Shown here one piece after another: positions 35,381 to 45,025 of a stretch of 64,000 nt of DNA. Position 1 is the first letter of the stretch, and each line of letters opens with the position of its first letter. Origin of the DNA: Thalassobacillus devorans (GTDB lineage Bacteria; Bacillota; Bacilli; Bacillales; Halobacillaceae). Below the pieces are notes generated by a model. That model did no database searches. It saw only the letters and a list, made by a program, of their open reading frames with translations, and was not told the DNA's origin. The stretch is from contig NZ_JAASRY010000001.1 in the NCBI RefSeq assembly GCF_011761345.1, forward strand, positions 1,302,001 to 1,366,000. The letters are read 5' to 3'. The position numbers and the translations under genes were made by a program.

Positions 35381-35414
35381 CCTTGACTGTAAAAACAGTC
35401 AAGGTCTTTTTTTT
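35381..35414 (+). terminator. Plus-strand terminator without an obvious gene
   Basis: Perfect 10-base arms CCTTGACTGT / ACAGTCAAGG with a 4-base loop and T8. No plus-strand ORF with a start signal precedes it, so it may end a small RNA. Confidence 0.7.
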
Positions 35415-35466
35415 GAATACTTCACCCCACCATTCTAACGTTCTCCATTTGCTATAAACTTCATAT

Positions 35467-35498
35467 AAAAACCCGCTGTCACAAAGGACAGCGGGTTT
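35467..35498 (-). terminator. Terminator of the tat operon
   Basis: Stem AACCCGCTGTC / GACAGCGGGTT, with a T run on the minus strand, a few bases after the tatC stop. Confidence 0.85.
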
Positions 35499-35502
35499 AT
35501 GG

Positions 35503-36279
35503 TCAGCTTCCATACTCATCATCTTCGAAATCCTGCTCCATAAATTCGCGGTGGTGCTTTAATTTTTTACGATACACGACACGAGAGAGAATGATACTCA
35601 CTTCATATAAAATAATCAAAGGAACGGCTGTCACCAGCTGTAAAATAAAATCAGGCGGTGAAATCATGGTTCCTATGATGATCAAAACAAAATACGCATA
35701 CTTTCTGATTTTTACTAACATAACAGGGTTGATTACGCCCAGGCTTGTCAAGAACATCGTGATGATAGGTATTTCAAATAAGATAGCAAACGGGATGGTC
35801 ACCCGGAACAAAAACTTGAAATAACGATCGACCGTGAAAATTTCATTGAACATTCCATCATTCAAGGATAACAAGAATGGAAGTATCAGTTGGACAAAAA
35901 TTACATAGCCGAAAGTCAATCCAGCTAAAAACAACAAAAATATAGCCGGAATATAAGAGAGAGAAACCTTCGTCTCTTTCGGTGTCAAAGCTGGTTTTAC
36001 AAATAACCAGATTTGCAGGCTAAGAATTGGCAGTGTACCGATCAAAGCGACGATACTTGCCATAGAGAAATAAATCCATATAATCTCACCTGGACTGGTT
36101 ACATGTAAGTCGAACGCCAGATCCCTGACAAAGAACTGATAAATATCTTTAATAAAAATGAATCCAGTAATAAAAAAGGCCACAAAGGAGACAAGTGTCC
36201 AAATGATCCGCTTTCTAAGCTCCGTTAAATGGTCTGTCAAATTCATTTCGACGTCTTCTATTTGTTTCTTTTTTTTCAC
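35503..36279 (-). CDS. tatC: Sec-independent translocase subunit TatC
   Basis: A 258-residue, six-helix protein with the TatC hallmark LTDHLTELRKRI at the N-terminus and the conserved periplasmic FTVDRYFKF segment. It recognises twin-arginine signal peptides and recruits TatA. I take GTG 36279 as start because GGGAGGTG lies 6 bases upstream; the open frame begins 7 codons earlier with no site. Two tatA genes lie upstream on the same strand. Confidence 0.95.
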   Translation of the reverse strand: MKKKKQIEDVEMNLTDHLTELRKRIIWTLVSFVAFFITGFIFIKDIYQFFVRDLAFDLHVTSPGEIIWIYFSMASIVALIGTLPILSLQIWLFVKPALTPKETKVSLSYIPAIFLLFLAGLTFGYVIFVQLILPFLLSLNDGMFNEIFTVDRYFKFLFRVTIPFAILFEIPIITMFLTSLGVINPVMLVKIRKYAYFVLIIIGTMISPPDFILQLVTAVPLIILYEVSIILSRVVYRKKLKHHREFMEQDFEDDEYGS

Positions 36280-36479
36280 CCTCAACACCTCCCGCTGCAC
36301 CGTCCCAGTTTAAAGCTCAAGCGTTATGTACATATGCCCGTTTGACTAAACCAGCACGTGCCGGTATAACCTGCATCTTGCAGGGCCATTAAGCATATAC
36401 AACAATCCTATTATAATTTTCCTATCCAACAAGTAAAGAAGATGCAAGGTCGCCCCTTACACCTTCCTGGTATTCATTA

Positions 36480-36668
36480 TTATTTGTTTTCATTTTTATC
36501 GTCCGACTTTTTATCATCATCCGACATCATGTCATTGGTAGCTTTCTTGAACTCTTTTAAGGAACTGCCTACAGCCTTACCTATTTCAGGCAGCTTGGAC
36601 GGTCCGAAAATGACTAATGCAATGACTAGAATCAAAATCAGACCAGGAACACCGATGTTACTGAACAT
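36480..36668 (-). CDS. tatA: Twin-arginine translocase pore subunit TatA (paralog 2)
   Basis: A 62-residue protein: one helix ([18 protein letters not shown]), the [14 protein letters not shown] hinge, an amphipathic helix and an acidic/Lys tail. The start is ATG 36668 (AGAGGTG upstream). It is nearly identical in its membrane segment to the neighbouring copy at 36694-36909. Confidence 0.9.
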   Translation of the reverse strand: MFSNIGVPGLILILVIALVIFGPSKLPEIGKAVGSSLKEFKKATNDMMSDDDKKSDDKNENK

Positions 36669-36693
36669 AACTATCACCTCTAAGAGAGATTAT

Positions 36694-36909
36694 TTATTTA
36701 CCCGATGATTGCTGATCATCCGTGAACGCTTGTTTTACTTCTTTGACATCACCGGCAACATCGCCTGTCATATCTTTCGCTGACTTTTTAAACTCACTTA
36801 AAGTCTGGCCAGCAGCTTTACCTATTTCAGGAAGTTTTGATGGGCCGAAAATAACCAATGCAATGACTAAAATCAAAATCAGCCCTGGTACACCGATACT
36901 TGTTAACAT
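36694..36909 (-). CDS. tatA: Twin-arginine translocase pore subunit TatA (paralog 1)
   Basis: A 71-residue protein with the same helix and [14 protein letters not shown] hinge as the adjacent tatA, and a longer tail ([13 protein letters not shown]). Start ATG 36909, after GGTGAAAGG. The two tatA copies are in tandem and followed by tatC. Oligomers form the translocation channel for folded proteins. Confidence 0.9.
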   Translation of the reverse strand: MLTSIGVPGLILILVIALVIFGPSKLPEIGKAAGQTLSEFKKSAKDMTGDVAGDVKEVKQAFTDDQQSSGK

Positions 36910-37085
36910 TCCTTTCACCATCCTTCCCAAAATAGATTACAAAATAGAAATTTATCATAGTCCCATTATAACGGTTCCGTACTTGAAATACTGTAGTTTT
37001 TCACTGTTGTCATAAAATGTTCGATTGTTTAGGTAAAGCTTGTCTCAAGCAACTACATTTTATCACGGATTAAGGTCCATGTCTT

Positions 37086-37685
37086 TTAACTCTTGAGTAT
37101 TTTTACAATTTCTTGAGCTTTCGCATAGTCATTCGGGTCATTCATATTAAAAAAGTGTCTATGCAGTTCAACCGTATCGATAGATGGAAAATTATTGACG
37201 AACACCGTATCCGTTTCGTTGAATAACGCCTTCATGCTTCTCTTGCCTTGTTTTAAAAGCTCCCCGGCTTTCTTATAAACTGCTGCTGAATAAACGCCTG
37301 ACATCGGGTGGAACTTCCCATTGAAAACGGGAATGGCAATATCATGCCCCGCCACCTGTTGTTTTAAAACTTCATAAACAGCCGGAGAAAGGAAAGGAGT
37401 GTCGCAGGCGGATAGCAGATAATAATCAGCGGGAAGATAGTGAATAGCAGCATGCAGTCCCGCCATCGGCCCTTCTCCCTTAAATACATCAGGATAAGAA
37501 GGAATATCCACAAAAGCAAAGCGTTCCTTCTGATTGGTGATAATTGCCCTCTGATCTGTTACCATACGAAGTCTCTCGTCCACCCACTGGATTGTCTTAA
37601 GCCCTCCGAGCTCAAGCAGCGCTTTATCGGTGCCCATCCTGCTTGACTGCCCGCCGGCTAATAAGACGCCACAATAGGCTGTCAT
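37086..37685 (-). CDS. mobA: Molybdenum cofactor guanylyltransferase
   Basis: A 199-residue nucleotidyltransferase with the MobA signature LLAGGQSSRMGTDKALL near the N-terminus and the metal-binding LSACDTPFL. It attaches GMP to molybdopterin to make the guanine dinucleotide cofactor. Its ATG overlaps the dfrA stop by one base (TAATG). No other moco genes are in the window. Confidence 0.92.
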   Translation of the reverse strand: MTAYCGVLLAGGQSSRMGTDKALLELGGLKTIQWVDERLRMVTDQRAIITNQKERFAFVDIPSYPDVFKGEGPMAGLHAAIHYLPADYYLLSACDTPFLSPAVYEVLKQQVAGHDIAIPVFNGKFHPMSGVYSAAVYKKAGELLKQGKRSMKALFNETDTVFVNNFPSIDTVELHRHFFNMNDPNDYAKAQEIVKILKS

Positions 37686-38179
37686 TACCTGGTCACCCGG
37701 TCATAGGTGCGAAAATAATAATCATACGGATTTTTCTCATCCTTGACGCCTTTTTCTACATGCGTTAATTCCCACTCATCTTCTTGATATTCCGGGAAAT
37801 AGGTATCTCCTGGAAAAGTTTCATCGATGTAGGTCATATACATACGATCCGCTTGGTCGAGAATCTGTTCAAACAATACACTACCGCCTATAACGAACCA
37901 CTCCGTTTCAGGGTTTTCTTCATTCCACCTCAGTATCTCGCTGATATCATGAATGATTTTACACCCTGGCTGCTGATAGGACTCATCTTTTGTGAGGATG
38001 ACATTCTCTCTTTTCGGTAATGGCCTATTGAAGGATTCATAGGTTTTTCTTCCCATTATAATGGTATGGCCGATTGTTTTTTCTTTAAAGAATTTCAAAT
38101 CATTCGGTAAATGCCAAGGGAGGTCATTGTCCTTCCCCATAACGCGATTCCGGTCCATTGCAAATAGTAGTGATATCAT
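37685..38179 (-). CDS. dfrA: Dihydrofolate reductase
   Basis: A 164-residue enzyme with MISLLFAMDRNRVMGKDNDLPWHLPNDLKFF (Asp/Trp substrate loop), GRKTYES as NADPH-binding segment and VIGGSVLFEQ. It regenerates tetrahydrofolate after the thymidylate synthase reaction; the thyA gene lies 14 bases upstream in the same operon. Confidence 0.97.
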   Translation of the reverse strand: MISLLFAMDRNRVMGKDNDLPWHLPNDLKFFKEKTIGHTIIMGRKTYESFNRPLPKRENVILTKDESYQQPGCKIIHDISEILRWNEENPETEWFVIGGSVLFEQILDQADRMYMTYIDETFPGDTYFPEYQEDEWELTHVEKGVKDEKNPYDYYFRTYDRVTR

Positions 38180-38193
38180 TTCAGTGCTCCCTT

Positions 38194-39153
38194 CTAAACA
38201 GCAACAGGTGCTTTAATGCCTGGATGTGGGTCATAACCCTCGATTTTCATATCCTCCATTTCAAAATCAAATATGGAGGTCTTTTCTTGATTCAGTTTGA
38301 GTGCCGGGAAAGCCCTCGGCTCACGAGCCAATTGGGTTTTTACTTGTTCGATATGGTTGGTGTAAATATGAGCGTCTCCCAAAGTATGGATGAATTCTCC
38401 CGGTTCAAGGCCGCACGCATGAGCAATAAGGTGGGTAAGCAGTGCATAGCTGGCAATATTGAACGGAACACCGAGGAAGATATCACCGCTGCGCTGGTAT
38501 AGCTGACAGGAAAGTCTTCCCTCTGCTACATAAAATTGAAACATGGTATGACACGGCGGCAGAGCCATATTTGAAGGAACATCTTCCGGGTTCCATGCGG
38601 TTACGATATGCCTTCTTGAATCAGGATTAGTTTTAATGTTTTCTATTACTTCTTTGAGCTGGTCAATCGTATCTCCCTGGGAAGTTTTCCACGCCCGCCA
38701 TTGCTTCCCGTATACAGAGCCTAAGTCTCCATAGGCTTTTGCAAAACGATCGTCTTCCAGGATTAACTGTTTGAAGCGGTCCATCTGCTGTTTATAGATA
38801 GTATGAAAGTCTTCATCCTGCTGACTGCGGATGCCAAAATCAGTCATATCCGGTCCATCATACTCGTCGCTTTCCACCCATTTTTTGAACGCCCATTCGT
38901 TCCAAATATTATTATTGTGCTGTAAAAGGTAACGAATGTTAGTGTCCCCTTTGATGAACCAGAGCAATTCACTCGCAATCAAGCGGAAAGGCACACGCTT
39001 AGTCGTCAGTAACGGAAATCCCTCTGACAGATCAAACCGAAGTTGTTTTCCAAAAGTGGAATATGTACCTGTGCCAGTCCGATCTCCTTTTTTCGTCCCA
39101 TTCTCTAATACTTCCTGACACATTTCTAAGTAAGCTCTTTCTCCAGTCGTCAC
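38194..39153 (-). CDS. thyA: Thymidylate synthase, long form
   Basis: A 319-residue ThyA with the catalytic Cys in [10 protein letters not shown] and the dUMP-binding [20 protein letters not shown]. An insert of about 50 residues in the small domain (about 85-140) makes it longer than the 264-residue form, as in the Lactobacillus casei enzyme. It starts at GTG, with AAGGAG 9 bases upstream. It makes dTMP from dUMP, with dihydrofolate recycled by the adjacent DfrA. Confidence 0.96.
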   Translation of the reverse strand: MTTGERAYLEMCQEVLENGTKKGDRTGTGTYSTFGKQLRFDLSEGFPLLTTKRVPFRLIASELLWFIKGDTNIRYLLQHNNNIWNEWAFKKWVESDEYDGPDMTDFGIRSQQDEDFHTIYKQQMDRFKQLILEDDRFAKAYGDLGSVYGKQWRAWKTSQGDTIDQLKEVIENIKTNPDSRRHIVTAWNPEDVPSNMALPPCHTMFQFYVAEGRLSCQLYQRSGDIFLGVPFNIASYALLTHLIAHACGLEPGEFIHTLGDAHIYTNHIEQVKTQLAREPRAFPALKLNQEKTSIFDFEMEDMKIEGYDPHPGIKAPVAV

Positions 39154-39188
39154 ATTCCGTCACTCCTTGTCGATTTCTACTTTCCATT

Positions 39189-39785
39189 CTAGCACGTGTG
39201 CCACTCCTGATAAAAATGTTTCAGATACGCTTCCATAAATTCATGCCTTTCTAACGCCTCTTGCTTTGCAGACTCGGTATTCATTTTGTCTTTAAGCGTT
39301 AATAATTTATCATAAAAATGCTGAATGGATGTATTTCCTTGTTCTTCATCGTGAATCAACTGACCTTTTGCACCACCGAATGCGAAAGTCCTCGCAATTC
39401 CTACGGCACCAATCGCATCAAGACGATCCGCATCCTGCACAATTCTGCCTTCCAGTGTATCGGGCACTTTTCCCTTAGAAAACGATACATCCTCTATAGC
39501 GGTTTCGATGTCTGTAATCATTTCAGCAGGCACCTTTAATTCCATAAGGAAATCGTTCATCATCTTTCTTGCCTGATTCGAGTCAGCGAATAACTTGGCA
39601 TCTCCAATATCATGCAGCCAGCCTGCAGCTTCAGTAACAAATAGGTGTGCCCCTTCCTTCTCAGCTATTTGCCTCGCTTTTTTAGCCACACGTTTCATAT
39701 GAAAATAATCATGGCCAGTTACATCATTTTCAAACAGTCCTTTTACATAGCTTTCGATTCTCTTTAAAAATAAATCTTTATCCAT
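39189..39785 (-). CDS. HD-domain phosphohydrolase, YpgQ-like
   Basis: A 198-residue protein with the HD signature: HDYFHMKRVA, GWLHDIGDAK and a final DADRLDAIGAVGIARTF. Members of this YpgQ family hydrolyse nucleoside triphosphates with Mn or Co. The ATG has TGAGGAG upstream. It lies between thyA and the DUF72 gene, each separated by a short gap, so cotranscription is likely. Confidence 0.88.
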   Translation of the reverse strand: MDKDLFLKRIESYVKGLFENDVTGHDYFHMKRVAKKARQIAEKEGAHLFVTEAAGWLHDIGDAKLFADSNQARKMMNDFLMELKVPAEMITDIETAIEDVSFSKGKVPDTLEGRIVQDADRLDAIGAVGIARTFAFGGAKGQLIHDEEQGNTSIQHFYDKLLTLKDKMNTESAKQEALERHEFMEAYLKHFYQEWHTC

Positions 39786-39797
39786 AATTGCTGCTCC

Positions 39798-40658
39798 TCA
39801 AAAGTTGAATAAATCCATTTGTCTTGGATTAAGGTTTTCATAGGTGATCCCAAGCATATCAATCAGCTGCTTAGCATTAGCAGCTGCATCGCCGTCGGAA
39901 TTATTATTAAAAAAGATTGTAATGTCCTTTGTTTGCTGCTCCAGTTTCATAAGGTTTTCTACCCATTCTTCTAATTCTTTCTCGTTATACCGATAAAGAA
40001 AGCGAACAGCACGCCAGTCTTTCCCTTCCCGGCCATTTCGGTTCCAGCCATGCACATTCCTTCCGTGAAAACGGATCAATGTCTTGTCAGGATGTGTCGG
40101 CTCCAGGATGGTAGGTACGGAATTCTCACCAGCCTGAGGCTCATCGACGATCGTATGAATCCACTTTTCTTCTTTCATGAAATCAAGCGTCTGCCTTTTA
40201 TATTGGGGGTCGAACCAGGACTGGTTTCGAAACTCTAAAGCCAAGGGCAAGTCCGGAAGCCATTCTCTTATCGTTTTGAGTTTTTGGATATGTGCTTTTC
40301 GAACATCAAACCACGGAGGAAACTGAAACAAAATAGCATTCAACTTTCCTGCATCTATGACAGGCTGAATCGATTCCCTGTATTCCTCCATCAACGCTTT
40401 CGCTTCCGGTACCGTCAACTTTGAGCGATCATGACCCGTAAGCTTTTGATAGGCTTTTATGACAAACGAAAAATTTTCAGGAGTCTGACTTAGCCATTTT
40501 CGATAGTTTTTTTCTGGTTGAATGGCATAGAAAGCTGTATCTACTTCGACTACCGGGAAATGGGAAGCGTAAGCGGAAAGCTTGTCTCCTGCGGCTATAC
40601 GATCATCATATAACAGATCGTGGTCCCCCCAGCCAGTTACTCCAATTTTTATAGCCAT
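39798..40658 (-). CDS. DUF72 protein (YunF-like)
   Basis: A 286-residue TIM-barrel protein (MAIKIGVTGWGDHDLLYDD..., LALEFRNQSWFD, RFHGRNVHGWN, FFNNNSDGDAAANA). The DUF72 family is widespread and uncharacterised. GAGGTG precedes the ATG, and the terminator at 40704-40732 lies just upstream. Confidence 0.88.
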   Translation of the reverse strand: MAIKIGVTGWGDHDLLYDDRIAAGDKLSAYASHFPVVEVDTAFYAIQPEKNYRKWLSQTPENFSFVIKAYQKLTGHDRSKLTVPEAKALMEEYRESIQPVIDAGKLNAILFQFPPWFDVRKAHIQKLKTIREWLPDLPLALEFRNQSWFDPQYKRQTLDFMKEEKWIHTIVDEPQAGENSVPTILEPTHPDKTLIRFHGRNVHGWNRNGREGKDWRAVRFLYRYNEKELEEWVENLMKLEQQTKDITIFFNNNSDGDAAANAKQLIDMLGITYENLNPRQMDLFNF

Positions 40659-40703
40659 TATCTTTCACCTCGTACTATCCATGATTCCTTTGATTGTAGC
40701 AAA

Positions 40704-40732
40704 AATCTCCCCGCTTATCAGCTGGGGAGATT
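40704..40732 (-). terminator. Terminator downstream of fhs
   Basis: Arms AATCTCCCC / GGGGAGATT with T-rich ends on both sides. It separates fhs (with the repeat in its 3' UTR) from the DUF72 gene. Confidence 0.8.
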
Positions 40733-40794
40733 CTTTTGTTACATATATTAAACGTTGTTGTTAATTTACCAAAAGAGGCTTATTCAACAAAAGA

Positions 40795-40990
40795 GCCGAA
40801 AAGTCGAAGACTTGATTTCGAGACATTGTTTAAGGAATAGGGGCGTTGGGGAAGGATTCGCTTTCCTGCGGGGGACCTGGCAAGCTTCCTCGGGCGAAGC
40901 CTGAGGAAGCTCACCACATGCCCACGGAAAGCGATCCGTTTTCCCAGCCACCATAATTGCTACCTAACGTCTCGAAACTGAGTCTTCAGC
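40795..40990. repeat. Dispersed palindromic intergenic repeat
   Basis: A GC-richer island of about 195 bases made of nested imperfect inverted repeats: outer AAGTCGAAGACTTGATTTCGAGA against TCTCGAAACTGAGTCTTC, middle GGATTCGCTTTCC against GGAAAGCGATCC, and core AGCTTCCTC / GAGGAAGCT around GGGCGAAGCC. This layout is that of the long imperfect palindromes scattered between genes in many Bacillaceae. There is no ORF inside; it probably folds into one long cruciform or RNA hairpin. Confidence 0.65.
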
Positions 40991-41021
40991 AATTGGGAGC
41001 TTTACAGGAAATATTACATTT

Positions 41022-42692
41022 TTAGAACAAACCTGTAATGGTCCCGTCTTCTTTAACGTCCATATGAAGAGCAGCCGGCTTCTTTGGAAGTCCTGGCATT
41101 GTCATAATATCGCCGGTAAGAACAACGATAAAGCCAGCACCTGCTGAGGCACGCAACTCTCTGATGTTGACTGTAAAATCTTTTGGCCTGCCAAGCAGAC
41201 TTGGGTCATCGGATAACGAGTATTGAGTTTTCGCCATACAAACAGGCAAGTTACCGAATCCAAGCTTTTCGTATTGAATTAGCTGTTTTTTGGCCTTTGG
41301 AGATAATTCTATATCTGCTGCTCCATATACCTTTTGAGCGATCTTGCGAATTTTAAGCTCTAAGTTGTCGTCAAGTTCATAAGCATACTGGAGGTTCGTT
41401 TGTTCTGTTTCACATATGTGGACGACTTTATCAGCCAGATCCAGACCGCCTTCCCCCCCTTGAGCAAACACATCAGCAATGGAGACAAGCGCGTTCCTGG
41501 ACTCACACCAATGATGGACAAAATTCACTTCTTCCTCTGTATCTGTCGGGAACTTATTGATGGCGATGACATATGGAAGTCCGAAGCCTTCGACCGTTTC
41601 CATATGTTTTTTCAGATTTTCCATTCCTTTTTTCAAAGCATTCAAATCTTCTTCCGCCAAATCATTTTTACCTTTGCCTCCATGCATTTTCAGCGCTCTG
41701 ATTGTAGCTACAATGACAACTGCATCCGGTTCGAATTCGCCTGCGCGTGTTTTGATATCAATGAATTTCTCCGCTCCTAAATCAGCTCCGAAACCAGCTT
41801 CCGTCACCACATAATCACCAAGCTTGGCAGCGATTTTCGTCGCTACAACACTATTGCAGCCATGAGCTATATTAGCAAAAGGACCTCCGTGGATAATCGC
41901 AGGTGTATTTTCCAGTGTTTGCACCAGGTTAGGTTTAATAGCATTTTTTAAAAGTAATGCCAAAGCACCTTCATACCCTAATTGTCCTACCGTTACAGGT
42001 TCTTTATCATACGTATAGCCGATCAGTATTTTTGCAAGGCGCTGCTTCAGGTCAGCCATATTTTTGGCCAGGCACAGAACGGCCATGATTTCAGAGGCGA
42101 CGGTAATATTAAAACCATCTTCACGCGGCATCCCCTGGGCAGGACCACCAAGACCGACGACCACATTTCTTAACGCCCTGTCATTCAAATCCATAACACG
42201 TTTCCATTCAATTCTTCTCGGGTCAATATTAAGCTCATTTCCGCGATGAATGTGATTATCGATAAATGCAGAAAGAGCATTATTGGCAGTTGTTATCGCA
42301 TGAATATCCCCAGTGAAATGAAGGTTGATGTCCTGCATGGGTACTACCTGAGAATACCCTCCACCCGCAGCTCCACCTTTCAATCCCATTGTCGGACCTA
42401 AAGAAGGCTCCCTTAGGGCAATGATAGCCTTTTTATTGATTTTATTCAGTGCCTGGCCCAGTCCTACAGTTATAGTCGACTTCCCTTCTCCCGCCGGTGT
42501 AGGATTAATGGAAGTGGTCAGAATGACTTTTCCATCAGGCCGATCGGCGAGCTTATCAAGGAGTTTGTCTGAAAGCTTGGCCTTATAGTGTCCATATGGC
42601 TCCCAATCATCTTTCGTAAGCGCTAACATTTTTGTTATTTCTTCAATCGGTTTCATCTCGGCTTGTTGCGCAATCTCTATATCCGTCTTCAT
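41022..42692 (-). CDS. fhs: Formate-tetrahydrofolate ligase
   Basis: A 556-residue enzyme with the family P-loop [14 protein letters not shown] (about 67-80) and [22 protein letters not shown]. It forms 10-formyl-THF from formate, THF and ATP, feeding purine synthesis and formyl-Met-tRNA. The ATG has AAGGGGGT upstream. Length matches the family. Confidence 0.97.
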   Translation of the reverse strand: MKTDIEIAQQAEMKPIEEITKMLALTKDDWEPYGHYKAKLSDKLLDKLADRPDGKVILTTSINPTPAGEGKSTITVGLGQALNKINKKAIIALREPSLGPTMGLKGGAAGGGYSQVVPMQDINLHFTGDIHAITTANNALSAFIDNHIHRGNELNIDPRRIEWKRVMDLNDRALRNVVVGLGGPAQGMPREDGFNITVASEIMAVLCLAKNMADLKQRLAKILIGYTYDKEPVTVGQLGYEGALALLLKNAIKPNLVQTLENTPAIIHGGPFANIAHGCNSVVATKIAAKLGDYVVTEAGFGADLGAEKFIDIKTRAGEFEPDAVVIVATIRALKMHGGKGKNDLAEEDLNALKKGMENLKKHMETVEGFGLPYVIAINKFPTDTEEEVNFVHHWCESRNALVSIADVFAQGGEGGLDLADKVVHICETEQTNLQYAYELDDNLELKIRKIAQKVYGAADIELSPKAKKQLIQYEKLGFGNLPVCMAKTQYSLSDDPSLLGRPKDFTVNIRELRASAGAGFIVVLTGDIMTMPGLPKKPAALHMDVKEDGTITGLF

Positions 42693-42967
42693 TTAATGAC
42701 CCCCTTTTATTATGTACAGAATCTATTTTACCCCAGACATGAGGTTCTGTTGATACTCCAGTGAGAAGATTAAATTTTCTGATAAGAGCAATCAACCCGC
42801 TGGTATGAATATTTATCAATCGATTTCTATTCTCCCTTGACAATAAAGACACTCATAAGCTATATTAGAAACAAGCAAAACGATGAATAGGTATTAAATT
42901 TAATATCAGGTTTATTTGTTTTGTAATTAACACGTGTTACGTGCAAGATTTTAGGAGGATTTTTATC

Positions 42968-43168
42968 ATGCAAAACGGTACAGTAAAATGGTTTAACGCA
43001 GAAAAAGGTTACGGCTTTATCTCTGTAGAAGGTGGCGACGATGTATTCGTACACTTCTCTGCAATCAACGAAGAAGGCTTTAAATCACTAGAAGAAGGTC
43101 AATCTGTTACTTTCGAAATCGTCGAAGGCGACCGTGGCCCTCAAGCTGCCAACGTAGAAAAAAACTAA
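42968..43168 (+). CDS. Cold shock protein
   Basis: A 66-residue single cold-shock domain: [15 protein letters not shown] holds RNP1 (KGYGFI) and VFVHFSAI is RNP2. It binds single-stranded nucleic acid and acts as an RNA chaperone. The start is ATG 42968 after AGGAGG; the open frame begins 9 codons earlier. About 110 bases of leader contain short palindromes (TATTAAATTTAATA, ACACGTGT), as is usual for cold-shock mRNAs. Confidence 0.95.
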   Translation: MQNGTVKWFNAEKGYGFISVEGGDDVFVHFSAINEEGFKSLEEGQSVTFEIVEGDRGPQAANVEKN

Positions 43169-43184
43169 TTTAAACCAATATACC

Positions 43185-43215
43185 AAGCGGCAATCCTTAG
43201 GATTGCCGCTTTTTC
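43185..43215 (+). terminator. Terminator of the cold shock gene
   Basis: Arms AAGCGGCAATCC / GGATTGCCGCTT with a 4-base loop, then T4. Confidence 0.9.
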
Positions 43216-43376
43216 ATTTGTGTAATGATATGCCCAGCCGTATAATTAAAACATCTTCCCCCACCCATACCCTTTATACAAGTGGGAATGCATTGCACGA
43301 GCCTTTCACAGAGACATCATAACGCACTTATGAGCAGAAATTAATTGGAGAGAACTTAAATAAAAGGATGAGATTT

Positions 43377-43763
43377 ATGATTGAAGTTTATACAGATGGA
43401 GCAGCAGCAGGAGATCCTGGCCCAAGTGCAGCCGGGGTTTTTATTAAAAATGGCAAAGACCACCGGGAATTTTCCTTTACTTTAGGGGAAATGTCTAATC
43501 ACGAAGCAGAATTCTGGGCAGTGATCAGAGCTTTGGAAGTCTGCCAGAAGTATTTTCCTGATGAAATTTTATCGTTTCGCAGCGACTCCAAAATTGTGGT
43601 AGAAACCATCGAAAAAAATTATACAAAAAACTCTAACTTCATTTCTTTACTAGAAAAAATTAATCAACTGCAATCAGGATTCCCCTATGTCTTTTTCAAA
43701 TGGATTCCTGAAAAACAAAATGGGAAAGCTGATGCACTTGCCCGGACAGCCTTAAAAAAATGA
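43377..43763 (+). CDS. RNase H-like protein, YpeP-like
   Basis: A 128-residue RNase HI fold with the catalytic pattern: EVYTDGAAAGDPG (first Asp), NHEAEFWAVIRAL (Glu), FRSDSKIVV (Asp), and KADALAR at the end (final Asp). It is of the short type lacking the basic protrusion, as in B. subtilis YpeP, for which RNase H activity has been doubted. Start at ATG 43377, since AAGGATGAG fits that one rather than the ATG three codons earlier. Confidence 0.8.
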   Translation: MIEVYTDGAAAGDPGPSAAGVFIKNGKDHREFSFTLGEMSNHEAEFWAVIRALEVCQKYFPDEILSFRSDSKIVVETIEKNYTKNSNFISLLEKINQLQSGFPYVFFKWIPEKQNGKADALARTALKK

Positions 43764-43797
43764 CCCGCAGACTTACGACGATAGGTCTGCGGGTTTA
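43764..43797. terminator. Bidirectional terminator between convergent genes
   Basis: Arms CCCGCAGAC / GTCTGCGGG, with A/T-rich flanks on both sides; it serves the RNase H-like gene and the convergent DUF6123-like gene. Confidence 0.8.
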
Positions 43798-44090
43798 TTA
43801 TTGCTGATTGCTTTCCGTTTGGATAAACCTTTTGCTTCTAAAACTTCCCATGCTTTTCTTTTAGAGTTAATGCCCTCCCCGGAAATGTGTTCCAGTACTC
43901 CCATATAAAAACTTCCGTCAAATGTTTGCTGGAATTGTAACGTAGCTTTGAGGGCAATAATCACTTTCCATACAGCGGCATTGGTTGAATTCATTCCAAA
44001 ATAAATGAATCGAACGTCTTCATCGGATAATTTAAATCCTTTTGCCCATAAATCCTCTAGAAAATAAGCTAAAGTATATTGCTGTTTCAT
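43773..44090 (-). CDS. DUF6123-like small protein
   Basis: A 105-residue helical protein (MKQQYTLAYFLEDLWAKGFKLS...; FIYFGMNSTNAAVWKVIIAL; TFDGSFYMGVLEHI). The pattern resembles the Bacillaceae DUF6123 family of unknown function. Its stop lies inside the shared terminator. It is convergent with the RNase H-like gene. Confidence 0.55.
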   Translation of the reverse strand: MKQQYTLAYFLEDLWAKGFKLSDEDVRFIYFGMNSTNAAVWKVIIALKATLQFQQTFDGSFYMGVLEHISGEGINSKRKAWEVLEAKGLSKRKAISNNKPADLSS

Positions 44091-44130
44091 GCACCGCCAC
44101 CCTCTGGTCTGAATTTATTCCGTTCCCAAC

Positions 44131-44970
44131 TTACTTACTGATGGTTGCCACTTCATTTCCTTGATAAGAGATCCAATCACTAAAACTACCAACATACAAT
44201 TTCACATTTACAAACCCTGCTTCCCATAACCCTATTACATTGGAAGCAGCGGTGACACCTGAACCACAATAAACGATAATTTCCTTTTTATTTTCCAGAT
44301 TCCTGAAATGCTCTTTCAATTCTTCCTTTGTTTTCCATAACCCATCTTCTTTATAAACGCCGCTCCAATCGTACTGCAAAGCCCCAGGGATGTGGCCTTT
44401 CTTTTTGTCGATAGGTTCTTCCCAGCCTGCATAGCGTGCATAACTGCGGGAATCGATAACGATTGTGTCCCCCTCATCGGTTTTCGTTCGGACATACGAC
44501 TCTCCGCAAGCCATATCATGTCGCGGGTGGATTGTACCCTCAATAACCGGCTCAGCCGTGGCTGAATTAGCATCAACTGGATAACCTGCTATTTTCCATG
44601 CATCCAGCCCACCGTTCAATATATATACCCGTTCATATCCACAAAATTTCATTAACCATAACATCCTGGCAGCCATGACACTTCTATTTTGGTCATAAGC
44701 TATAACGATTGTATCTTTATCAATTCCTCTTTCCGCAAGTTTCTTTTGGAGTGAATTTATGTCGGGAAGTGGATGTCTGCCACCGTGTGTTTTAGTTTCT
44801 CCACTCAAATCTTTTTCTAAATCAAAATAAACAGCTTCAGGAATGTGTTCCTGCTTATATTTATGCCACCCCTGCTCCGGATTGTTTAAATCAAACCGGC
44901 AATCCGCAAACACTACTTTATTCGTCTCTGACCATTCCTTTGCTTTTTCCACAGCAATGATATTCGACAT
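44131..44970 (-). CDS. Rhodanese-type sulfurtransferase, two domains
   Basis: A 279-residue protein with two rhodanese domains. The first (about 1-130) is structural, without the Cys loop (AYDQNRSVMAARM). The second carries the active Cys in IVYCGSGVTAA. It transfers sulfur to thiol acceptors such as cyanide or 3-mercaptopyruvate. The CGSGVTA loop groups it with 3-mercaptopyruvate sulfurtransferases (SseA) more than with thiosulfate enzymes. Confidence 0.88.
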   Translation of the reverse strand: MSNIIAVEKAKEWSETNKVVFADCRFDLNNPEQGWHKYKQEHIPEAVYFDLEKDLSGETKTHGGRHPLPDINSLQKKLAERGIDKDTIVIAYDQNRSVMAARMLWLMKFCGYERVYILNGGLDAWKIAGYPVDANSATAEPVIEGTIHPRHDMACGESYVRTKTDEGDTIVIDSRSYARYAGWEEPIDKKKGHIPGALQYDWSGVYKEDGLWKTKEELKEHFRNLENKKEIIVYCGSGVTAASNVIGLWEAGFVNVKLYVGSFSDWISYQGNEVATISK

Positions 44971-45025
44971 AAGTCCACACCTTTCGACTTTTTTCCATTA
45001 TAACAAAAATTAAACCAGGTGTCGG

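Larger units (their letters stand above)
40659..41021. other. Gap holding a terminator and a dispersed repeat
   Basis: Between fhs and the DUF72 gene lie only the palindromic repeat at 40795-40990 and the terminator at 40704-40732, both annotated separately. No ORF is supported. Confidence 0.6.

Noticed and set aside
35271-35522. 83-codon minus-strand frame
   Set aside because: It runs through two terminator hairpins and into tatC; start signal absent.
42643-42852. 69-codon minus-strand frame upstream of fhs
   Set aside because: Overlaps the fhs start and has no start signal; it lies in the fhs leader.
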